From positions 62,001-126,000 of the forward strand of contig JAPDFW010000133.1 of the NCBI GenBank assembly GCA_028826165.1: a DNA stretch of 64,000 nt. Direction: 5' to 3'. The translations under genes were made by a program, and so were the position numbers. Positions 48,127 through 58,172 of the stretch are shown here, one piece after another. Source of the DNA: Anaeramoeba ignava (Eukaryota > Metamonada > Anaeramoebidae). The notes below the pieces were generated by a model. That model saw nothing but the letters and a program-made list of their open reading frames with translations. It ran no database searches and was not told the DNA's origin. Numbering within the stretch: the stretch's first letter is position 1; each line of letters begins with the position of its first letter.

Positions 48127-51100
48127 TTAATTTTCATCATTTTCATCATTTTCATCATTTTTATCATTTTTATCATTTTCATCATTTTTATCATTTTCAT
48201 CATTTTTATCATTTTCATCACTTTTATCATTTTCATCATTTTCATCATTTTCATCATTTTCATCATTTTCATCATTTTTATCACTTTTATCATTTTCATC
48301 ATTTTTATCATTTTCATCATTTTCATCATTTTCACTTTCACTTTCATAATTAAATAAAGTTAAACTTTTTGGATTTTGAACCAAATTATCTTTTTTTGGA
48401 ATAGACTTTCTTTGTTTAATTTGAAAATTAACAGGAAGTTTTTGAGCAGATCTTTTTAATTCACTTTTTCTAATTAATTGACGAAAAATAGAAGTTTTAT
48501 TTTCTTGATTATCTTGAATTTTTCTAACTTTTCCAAAATGAATATTTGCAAGAATTTTTTCCATTTCATCTTCAAAAGCTTTTCCTAAATCTTTTTCTTT
48601 TTGTTCGAATAATTCAACAATTTGTTTGTGTTCTAATTGATTATATTCTTGGTTTATTGCTCGAATTTCATCAAGAAGATCTAAAGTATCCATTTCTTTT
48701 TTTGATTCTTTTGTTCTATTTTCAAGCATTGTCATTACATCTCCTTCTGCTTCTTTTTCTTCTTCTTCTCTTCTTTCTTCAATTACTTGATGTTCCTATT
48801 TTAATTTTTTATCCGATTTTAATTTTAATTTTTAATTTTAATTTTAATTTTAATTTTAATTTTTAATTTTAATTTTAATTTTAATTTTAATTTTAATTTT
48901 AATTTTAATTTTAATTTTAATTTTAATTTTATAAATAATTTTTAATTTTAATTTTAATTTTATAAATAATTTTAATTTTAATTTTAATTTTATTTTTAAT
49001 TATAAATTTAATTTTAATTTTAATTTTTAATTTTAATTTGATTTAATTACTTTCCAAGGTTCAAAACCTCTTGTTGCACCAAATTCACAAACATAATCTG
49101 AATTTTTTGGATCTGTTTTAATTGTGATTTCACTTGCACATCGGCAACATCGGATATAAAAACGGAAAATTTTAATTCCTAAATAAGATTCACCAGTAAC
49201 AGTTTCTTTTCTGGCATTAAATTTCTTTCCAATTCCAAGATATTCACCACAAGTTTTGCAACAGATACTCATTGGAAGCATCATTCGCACTTTTATTTGC
49301 TTGTGTGGATCTTTTAGTTTTGCATGCGAAAGTATTCGAGGATTAAAATCTGGCTGTTTTATTTTAAATTAAATTTATTTAATAAATTGTTTTTTGGTTA
49401 GTTTTGAATATTAAATTTAGTTGATATTTTTTTTTGGTTTTAAGTTTAAAGGAAATTCCTAAATGTATAATTTTTATTGATTTAATTATAAATATAATTA
49501 TAAATTTCATTATAAATATAATTACAAATATAATTATTAATTTAATTATAAATTTTATTATAAATATAATTATAAATTTAATTATAAATATTATTATAAA
49601 TATAATTATAAAGAAAATTATAAATTTAATTATAAATTTAATTATAAATTCAATTATAAATTTAATTATAAATATAATTATAAATATAATTATAAATATA
49701 ATTATAAATTTAATTATAAATTTAATTTTAAATTTAATTATATATTTCATTATAAATATAATTATAAATTTAATTATAAATATAATTATAAATATAATTA
49801 TAAATATAAATATAAATTTCATTATAAATATAATTATAAATATAATTATAAATTTAATTATAAATTTAATTTTAAATTTAATTACAAATTTAATTATAAA
49901 TTTAATTATAAATTTAATTATAAATATAATTATATATTTCATTATATTTTTAATTATAAATTTAATTATATATTTCATTATAAATATAATTATAAATTTA
50001 ATTATAAATTTAATTATAAATATAATTATATATTTAATTATAAATTTAATTATAAATATAATTATATATTTAATTATAAATTTAATTATAAATTTAATTA
50101 TAAATTTAATTATAAATATAATTATATATTTCATTATAAATATAATTATAAATTTAATTATAAATTTAATTATAAATATAATTATATATTTAATTATAAA
50201 TTTAATTATAAATATAATTATATATTTAATTATAAATATAATTATATATTTAATTATAAATTTAATTATAAATATAATTATAAATTTAATTATAAATTTA
50301 ATTATAAATTTAATTATAAATATAATTATAAATATAATTATAAATATAATTATAAATTTAATTATAAATTTAATTATAAATATAATTATAAATTTAATTA
50401 TAAATTTAATTATAAATATAATTATAAATTTAATTATAAATTTAATTATAAATAAAATTATAAATTTAATTATAAATTTAATTATAAATTTAATTATAAA
50501 TTTAATTATAAATTTAATTATAAATATAATTATAAATATAATTATAAATATAATTATAAATTTAATTATAAATTTAATTATAAATATAATTATAAATTTA
50601 ATTATAAATATAATTATATATTTCATTATAAATATAATTATAAATTTTAATTATAAATATAATAAATTATAAATATAATTATAAATTTAATTATAAATTT
50701 AATTATAAATATAATTATAAATTTAATTATAAATTTAATTATAAATTTAATTATAAATTTAATTACAAATTTAATTATAAATTTAATTATAAATTTAATT
50801 ACAAATTTAATTATAAATTTAATTATAAATATAATTATAAATTTAATTATAAATATAATTATAAATTTAATTATAAATTTAATTATAAATATAATTATAA
50901 ATATAATTATAAATTTAATTACAAATTTAATTATAAATTTAATTACAAATATAATTATAAATTTAATTATAAATATAATTATAAATATAATTGTAAATTT
51001 AATTATAAATTTAATTATAAATAAAATTATAAATTTAATTATAAATAAAATTATAAATTTAATTATAAATTTAATTATAAATATAATTATAAAAATTAAT

Positions 51101-52117
51101 TATAAATATAATTATAAATATAATTATAAAAATTAATTATAAATATAATTATAAATATAATTATAAATATAATTATAAATATAATTATAAATTTAATTAT
51201 AAATTTAATTATAAATTTAATTATAAATTTAATTATAAATATAATTACAAATATAATTATTAATTTAATTATAAATATAATTATAAAGAAAAATAATTAA
51301 TTTAATTATAAATTTAATTACAAATTTAATTATAAATTTAATTATAAATTTAATTTTAAATATAATTATAAATTTAATTATAAATTGAATTATAAATATA
51401 ATTATAAATTTAATTATAAATTTAATTATAAATATAATTATAAATATAATTATAAATATAATTATAAATTTAATTATAAATATAATTATAAATTTAATTA
51501 TAAATATAATTATAAATTTAATTATAAATATAATTATAAATTTAATTATTAATTTAATTATAAATTTAATTATTAATTTAATTATAAAATTTAATTATAA
51601 AATTATTATAAATATAATTATAAATATAATTATAAATTTAATTATAAATATAATTATAAATTTAATTATAAATATAAAATTATAAATTTAATTATAAATA
51701 TAATTATTAATTTAATTATAAATTTAATTATAAATTTAATTATAAATATTATTATAAATTTAATTATAAAATTAATTATAAATATAATTATAAATATAAT
51801 TATAAATTTAATTATAAATTTAATTATAAATTTAATTACAAATATAATTATAAATTTAATTATAAATTTAATTATAAATTTAATTATAAATTTCATTTGT
51901 AAAAATAAATGAACGATAAGTGATGCAAAAAAAAAGCATTACCATTTCATTTCTAAAAGAAGTTTTAATACCATTTATACATTCAGGAATTTAATTTAAA
52001 CAAATTTCTTTAAGAATTTGTGCAATTATATATTTATAAAAAAAAAAAAGAGATTTTTAATATTTTTAAGAAATGACGTACAGGATAATATTTTTGAATA
52101 ACTTTTCTTTCAGCCAT
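48127..52117 (-). CDS. YJU2: Yju2/CWC16 (CCDC94) splicing factor
   Basis: This is a spliceosome component that promotes the first catalytic step. Exons are 52117-52082, 49353-49051 and 48795-48127, giving 335 aa. Exon 1 encodes MAERKVIQKYYP and joins PDFNPRILSHAKLK across a 2.7-kb intron, exactly the family N-terminus. The zinc-binding core is CCKTCGEYLGIGKKFNARKE, YLGIKIFRFYIRCCRC, EITIKTDPKNSDYVCEFGA. Exon 3 starts EHQVIEER and carries MTMLENRTKESKKEMD, the second conserved block. The C-terminus is a long Asn-Asp-Glu(/Lys) repeat from an aatgatgaa unit, unlike usual family tails. Donor GTACGT is unusual here, where GTAA dominates. Divergent with TAF9. Confidence 0.95.
48796..49050 (-). repeat. 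TTTTAA repeat filling Yju2 intron 2
   Basis: TTTTAA hexamers fill the 255-bp intron between the FEPWK and EHQVIEER codons. There are two ataaataatt interruptions. Confidence 0.85.
49390..51895 (-). repeat. AATTATAAATTT / AATTATAAATAT repeat filling Yju2 intron 1
   Basis: About 2.5 kb of 12-mers fill this intron, alternating aattataaattt and aattataaatat with occasional aattacaaattt. The array is open in long frames on both strands because the unit lacks stops in those frames. It lies inside the 2728-bp intron 49354-52081. Confidence 0.92.
51920..52040 (-). pseudogene. Exon-like relic inside Yju2 intron 1
   Basis: This non-repetitive island reads on the minus strand as IAQILKEICLN, then a TAA stop, then IPECINGIKTSFRNEM in the same frame, followed by GTAATG. 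The balanced composition suggests former coding sequence. The family is not recognised, and the in-frame stop and isolation argue against an active exon. Confidence 0.3.
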
Positions 52118-52242
52118 TTAAAAAAAAATAATAAAAAAAGAAAAAAATGAAAAAAATTTAATTTAAAAAATTTCATTTTTTTTTCCTTTTTATTATTTTT
52201 AAATTATAAATTCCAATAAATATTTAAATTTTTAATAAAAAT
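52118..52242. promoter_or_regulatory. Bidirectional promoter interval, Yju2 / TAF9
   Basis: Only 125 bp separate the start codons of Yju2 (-) and TAF9 (+). The interval is A/T runs (poly-A to the left, poly-T then AT-rich to the right). Both genes must take their 5' UTRs and core promoters from here. No consensus box can be assigned with confidence. Confidence 0.6.
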
Positions 52243-52629
52243 ATGGATAATCTTCCACAAGACGCAAGAGTTATTGAACAAATTTTACATTCAATGGGAA
52301 TTGAAGAATATGATCCACAAGTTTTACCACAATTACTTGAATTTATACAAAAATACACATCAGAAGTACTTGAAAAAGCACAAAAATATGCACAACATGC
52401 AAAAAGAAATCAAATTGAAGAAAGTGATGTGACACTTGCTATTACTAATCAAGTTGCTTATTCATTTCAAAAACCTCCTTCAAGAAAATTACTTGCAGAT
52501 TTTGCAAAAGCAAGAAATGCTGTACCTTTTCCTCAAATTAGATTTAAATATGGTGTTCATTTACCAACTGAAGAATATTCATTAACGAATGCTAATTATC
52601 AAATTGATGAAAAATATCAAGAAAAATAA
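52243..52629 (+). CDS. TAF9: TFIID subunit TAF9
   Basis: This histone-fold TAF is found in TFIID and SAGA-type complexes. It has one exon and 128 aa. The histone fold is at about 5-75 (PQDARVIEQILHSMGIEEYD, VLPQLLEFIQKYTSEVLEKA, KYAQHAKRNQIEESDVTLAI). The family-specific C-terminal block is NAVPFPQIRFKYGVHLP followed by EYSLTNANYQI. The protein is short because it ends soon after the conserved region, lacking the longer tails of animal TAF9. ATG 52243 is the first in the open frame. Confidence 0.95.
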   Translation: MDNLPQDARVIEQILHSMGIEEYDPQVLPQLLEFIQKYTSEVLEKAQKYAQHAKRNQIEESDVTLAITNQVAYSFQKPPSRKLLADFAKARNAVPFPQIRFKYGVHLPTEEYSLTNANYQIDEKYQEK

Positions 52630-52639
52630 TTGAAATATT

Positions 52640-54190
52640 TAAATAATAATCTAAATAATAAAAAGAAAATAAATAAAATAAATAATAATCTAAATAATAA
52701 TCTAAATAAATCTAAATAATAATCTAAATAATAATCTAAATAAAAATCTAAATAAAAATCTAAATAATAATCTAAATAATAATTTAAATAATAATCTAAA
52801 TAATAATCTAAATAATAATCTAAATAATAATCTAAATAATAATTAAAATAATAATCTAAATAATAATCTAAATAATAATCTAAATAATAATCTAAATAAT
52901 AATCTAAATAATAATTAAAATAATAAATCTAAATAAAAATTAAATTAAAAATTGAAATAATAATCTAAATAATAATCTAAATAATAATCTAAATAATAAT
53001 CTAAATAATAATCTAAATAATAATCTAAATAATAATTAAAATAATAATCTAAATAATAATCTAAATAATAATCTAAATAATAATCTAAATAATAATTGAA
53101 ATAATAATCTAAATAATAATCTAAATATTAAAATAAATAATAATTTAAATAATAATCTAAATAATAATCTAAATAATAATCTAAATAATAATCTAAATAA
53201 AAATTTGAATAAAATAAAAATCTAAATAATAAATCTAAATAAAAATCTAAATAATAATCTAAATAATAAATCTAAATAATAAATCTAAATAAAAATTTAA
53301 ATAATAATCTAAATAATAAATCTAAATAATAAATCTAAATAATAAATCTAAATAAAAATTTAAATAATAATTGAAATAATAATCTAAATAATAATTGAAA
53401 TAATAATCTAAATAAATCTAAATAAATCTAAATAATAATCTAAATAAAAATCTAAATAATAATTGAAATAATAATCTAAATAATAATCTAAATAATAATC
53501 TAAATAATAATCTAAATAATAATCTAAATAATAATCTAAATAATAATCTAAATAATAATTAAAATAATAATTAAAAATAATAATCTAAATAATAATCTAA
53601 ATAATAATCTAAATAATAATCTAAATAATAATCTAAATAATAATTGAAATATTAAAATAAAAATTGAAATAATAATTTAAATATTAAAATAAATAATAAT
53701 CTAAATAATAATTAAAATAATATTTAAATAAAAATTAAATTAAATAATTGAAATATTTAAATAAAAATTAAATTAAAAATTGAAATAATAATCTAAATAA
53801 TAATCTAAATAATAATCTAAATAATCTAAATAATAATCTAAATAATAATCTAAATAATAATCTAAGAAATAATAATTGAAAAATATCAATAATAATCTAA
53901 ATAATAAATCTAAAATAATAATCTAAATAATAAATCTAAATAATAAATCTAAATAAAAATTTGAATAATAATCTAAATAATAATCTAAATAATAATCTAA
54001 ATAATAATTTAAATAAATCTAAATAATAATTTAAATAAATCTAAATAAATCTAAATAATAATCTAAATAAATCTAAATAATAATCTAAATAATAATTGAA
54101 ATAATAATCTAAATAATAATCTAAATAATAATCTAAATAATAATTTGAATAATAATCTAAATAATAATTTAAATAATAATTGAAAAAAAT
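52640..54190. repeat. 12-bp AATAATCTAAAT tandem repeat
   Basis: About 1.5 kb of aataatctaaat units make up this array, with aataattgaaat and aaaatctaaat variants. It fills the interval between TAF9 and Ras (convergent). No gene is visible. Confidence 0.92.
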
Positions 54191-54534
54191 AAAAATTTAA
54201 ATAATAAAAAGAAAATAAAAATTAATTTTGAAAAGATTCATTTATTTTCCTTTTGAAAAAAAAAAGGAAATTACAAAAACAATTTAAAAAAAAAGAAAAA
54301 GAAAAAGAAAAGAAAAGAAAAGAAAAATTTTGTTTTTTTCTGATTTAAAAAAAAAAAAGAAAAGAAAGAAAAAAAGAAAGAAAAAAAAAAAAGAATTTGC
54401 TTCTTTTGAACTTTTCTTTTTAAAATTTTGAATTAAACTTTTCAATTAAAAATTTTGAAATGCTTTTGAATTAAACCAAGTAAGAAGAAAATAACGGAAA
54501 AAAGGAAGAAAAAGAAGAAAAAGTAAAAAGAAAA
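54191..54534. other. Purine-rich 3' flank of the Ras gene
   Basis: This stretch has A/G-rich runs (aaagaaaagaaaag) and poly-A on the plus strand. It is the likely 3' UTR of Ras. Nothing else is seen. Confidence 0.4.
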
Positions 54535-55125
54535 TCACATTAAAGAGCATTTACCAAACAATTTTCTCTTTTTCTTAGTTTTCGTAGTTTTTCCAGTAGT
54601 TTTCTCATCAGTTTTACCGAATTTAACTTTTCTAATTTCTCTAACCAAACCAAAGAAAGCCTCTTCAACATTAATTCTAGTTTTAGCAGAAGTTTCAATA
54701 TAAGGACAACCAAAAGTTTTAGCGAGATCTTGACCTTCACCAGAAGAAACTTGTCTTTCATTTTCAAGATCAGATTTATTACCAACAATAATCATAGGGA
54801 CATGATCTGAATCTTTAACTCTGCAAATTTGCTCTTTAAAAACGGAAACTTCATCAAATGAATTTCTTGAATTGATTGCAAATACGATTAGAAATCCTTC
54901 TCCTGATCTCATATATGAATCTCGCATTGCTGAATATTCTTCTTGTCCTGCTGTGTCTAATATGTCTAATAAACAGATTTCTTCATCGATTTCTACTTGT
55001 CTTCGATAGGAATCTTCTATTGTTGGATCATATTCATCTACAAAGTGTGATTGTACTAATTGAATTGTTAACGCGGATTTTCCTACTCCTCCTCCTCCTA
55101 CAACTACTAATTTATATTCTGTCAT
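54535..55125 (-). CDS. Ras GTPase
   Basis: This is a membrane-anchored signalling GTPase. It has a single exon of 196 aa and a TGA stop. The P-loop [11 protein letters not shown] carries Gly where most Ras proteins have Ala11; Gly12 and Gly13 equivalents are kept. Switch I is [14 protein letters not shown], switch II is [20 protein letters not shown] with the catalytic Gln, G4 is VGNKSDL and G5 is ETSAK. The hypervariable tail is Lys/Thr/Arg rich and ends CSLM, a farnesylation-type CaaX box. The gene is intronless with codon usage less AT-biased than the surrounding repeats. The LZTR1-like Kelch-BTB gene 3 kb to the right belongs to a family known to target Ras in animals. Confidence 0.96.
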   Translation of the reverse strand: MTEYKLVVVGGGGVGKSALTIQLVQSHFVDEYDPTIEDSYRRQVEIDEEICLLDILDTAGQEEYSAMRDSYMRSGEGFLIVFAINSRNSFDEVSVFKEQICRVKDSDHVPMIIVGNKSDLENERQVSSGEGQDLAKTFGCPYIETSAKTRINVEEAFFGLVREIRKVKFGKTDEKTTGKTTKTKKKRKLFGKCSLM

Positions 55126-55259
55126 TTGTTTTTGTTTTTGTTTTTGTTTTTTTAATTAAAAATTTTTTTTTTGCTTTTTTTTTTAAATTTAAAAATTGAT
55201 AAAAAAAAAATGAAAAATAAAAAATTTTTTTAATTTATGTTTTTTTATATATTTTTTTT

Positions 55260-56885
55260 TTAATATATTTAATTTATTTTAAAATAGAGTTTTATATAAA
55301 ATTAATTAAAAAATTGAATTAAAAAATATAAATAAAATTAATTAAAATTAATAATAATTTATTTATAATTTATTTTTAAATCTATTTTTAAATAAATTTT
55401 AAATTAAATATTAATTAATTATTTATTCTAAAATTTATATAAAATTAATTAAAAAATTAAATTAAAAAATATAAATAATTTTAATTAAAATTAATAATAA
55501 TTTATTTATAATTTATTTTTAAATCTATTTTTATAAATTTTAAATTAAATATTAATTAATTATTTATTCCAAAATTTATATAAAATTAATTAAAAATTAA
55601 ATTAAAAATATAAATAATTTTAATTAAAATTAACAATAATTTATTTATAATTTATTTTTAAATCTATTTTTAAATTATTTTTAAATTAAATATTAATTAA
55701 TTATTTATTCCAAAATTTATTTAAAATTAATTAAAAATTAAATTAAAAATATAAATAAATTTTAATTAAAATTAATAATAATTTATTTATAATTTATTTT
55801 TAAATCTATTTTTAAATTAATTTTAAATTTAAATATTAATTATTTATTTATTCCAAAATTAATATAAAATTAATTAAAAATTGAATTAAAAATATAAATA
55901 ATTTTAATTAAAATTAATAATAATTTATTTATAATTTATTTTTGAATCTATTTTTAAATTAATTTCAAATTAAATATTAATTATTTATTTATTCCAAAAT
56001 TAATATAAAATTAATTAAAAATTAAATTAAAAATATAAATAATTTTAATTATAATTAATAATAATTTATTTATAATTTATTTTTAAATCTATATTTTTAA
56101 ATAAATTTTAAATTTAAATATTAATTATTTATTTATTCTAAAATTTATATAAAATTAATTAAAAATTAAATTAAAAATATAAATAATTTTAATTAAAAAT
56201 TAATAATAATTTATTTATAATTTATTTTTAAATCTATTTTTAAATTAATTTCAAATTAAATATTAATTATTTATTTATTCTAAAATTTATATAAAATTAA
56301 TTAAAAATTAAAAGAAAATATAAATAAATTTAATTAAAATTAATAATAATTTATTTATAATTTATTTTTAAATCTATTTTTAAATTAATTTTAAATTAAA
56401 TATTAATTAATTATTTATTCCAAAATTAATATAAAATTAATTAAAAATTAAATTAAAAATATAAATAAAATTAATTAAAAAATTAATAATAATTTATTTA
56501 TAATTTATTTTTAATTCTATTTTTAAATAAATTTTAAATTAAATATTAATTAATTATTTATTTCAAAATTAATATAAAATTAATTAAAAAATTAAATTAA
56601 AAAATATAAATAAATTTAATTATAATTAATAATAATTTATTTATAATTTATTTTTAAATCTATTTTTAAATAAATTTTAAATTTAATATTAATTATTTAT
56701 TTATTTCAAAATTTATATAAAATTAATTAAAAAATTAAATTAAAAAATATAAATAATTTTAATTAAAATTAATAATAATTTATTTATAATTTATTTTTAA
56801 ATCTATTTTTAAATAAATTTTAAATTAAATATTAATTAATTACTTATTCTAAAATTTATATAAAATTAATTAAAAATTAAAAAGA
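55260..56885. repeat. Satellite array, about 143-bp unit, 11 copies
   Basis: The word aaatctatttttaa recurs about every 137-150 bases from 55378 to about 56,800. The unit includes ttatttataatttattttta, the reverse complement of the core of the 8.6-9.1 kb array. The array fills the divergent interval between Ras (-) and MT-A70 (+). Confidence 0.9.
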
Positions 56886-56935
56886 AAATATTTTTTTTTA
56901 AGATTTTTTTGGTTTTCATTTTTTTTTTCTTTTAA

Positions 56936-58053
56936 ATGAATTATTGGGATTATTTAGGAAAAAATTTTGATTCAGAAACGCCAATTGAAATTCTTGAAGA
57001 ATTATTGAAAGAATCAAAAGAAGAACTTAAAGAAATAGAAGAAATTTTAGAAGAAGATGATCCCAAATTAAATGAAAGTAAAAAAAATATAAATAAAAAA
57101 ATATAAATAAAATCTAAAAAGAAAAAATTAATTCAAAAAAAAAACAGAAGCAACAAAAGAAGAACTTGAAGGATTTGGGGTTTTTGAAGCACCAGAATTT
57201 TGTGTACCAATAAAATGTGATGTTAGAGAATTTGATTGGGAAAAATTAGCAAAAGAAGGACCATTTGATGCAATAATTGCTGATCCACCTTGGCGATTAG
57301 CAGTAAATATTTATTTTCAAAACTTTTCCAAATTTTTAAATAAAAAATTTTTTCCGTTATTTTTGACATTTTTTTTTGAATTATTTTTTGAATTATTTTT
57401 TGAATTAATTTTTGAATTATTTTTTGAATTAATTTTTGAATTATTTTTTGAATTAATTTTTGAATTATTTTTTGAATTATTTTTTGAATTATTTTAGGGT
57501 CCAAATCCAACTCGTGGTGTTCATATTGGTTATGATACTTTAACTGATAATGAAATTGCTTCTATTGGTGTTCCTCTTTTACAGAAAGATGGATATCTTG
57601 TTTTTTTGGACTGTAAATTCAAGATTTCAATGGACAGTTCAATTGTTAAATAATTGGGGTTATCGGTAAATAAAAATTTTTGTTCCACTTTTTGATTATT
57701 TTGATTATTTTTTTAATTTTTTAATTTTTTTATTTTTTTTAATTTTTTAATTTTTTAGTTTGGAAACAACAATTGAATGGATTAAAATGGGAAATAGTGG
57801 AAGAATTGCTAAAGGAAATGGTTATTATTTACAACATAGTAAAGAAACCTGCCTTGTAGGAATCAAAGGAAATCCAAAACCAAAAGAATATCCAATAGAT
57901 GTAATTGTTTATCCAAGAAGAGGACAAAGTCAAAAACCAAATACTCTTTATGAAATGGTTGAAAAAATGTATCCAAATGGAAAATATTTAGAAATTTTTG
58001 CAAGAAGAAATAATTTAAGAAATTTTTGGATTTCAATCGGAATTGAATTCTAA
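56936..58053 (+). CDS. MT-A70 family adenine-N6 methyltransferase (one-base frameshift)
   Basis: This is an S-adenosylmethionine-dependent adenine methyltransferase related to METTL3/IME4 and the ciliate MTA1 group. Exons are 56936-57077, 57148-57302, 57498-57665 and 57759-58053. The catalytic DPPW is in FDAIIADPPWRLA. Later blocks are RGVHIGYDTLTDNEIASIGV, FWTVNSRFQW, LLNNWGYRLETTIEWIKMGN, NGYYLQHSKETCLVGIKGNP, KPNTLYEMVEKMYPNGKYLE and IFARRNNLRNFW. A run of seven T (57601-57607) shifts the frame after DGYL. With six T the reading is VFWTVNSRF and the gene totals 252 aa with all phases consistent. The N-terminus is short and acidic, with no CCCH zinc finger as in METTL3. RNA or DNA substrate cannot be decided from sequence. 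Intron 2 has a 14-bp ttttttgaattatt repeat. Confidence 0.9.
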
Positions 58054-58172
58054 ATTTTTTTTTTTTTGCTTTTTTATTTTTGTTCCACTTTTTTTTTTCA
58101 AATAGACTTTTTCTTTTTCAATTTTTTTTTTTTCATTTTTTTTCTTTTCTTAAAAGAAAATTTTAATTAAAA

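Noticed and set aside
49379-50672. 412-415-codon open frames on both strands rich in Ile/Asn or Ile/Phe
   Set aside because: They are antiparallel frames of the same 12-bp repeat in Yju2 intron 1. The MAERKVIQKYYP to PDFNPR junction proves an intron.
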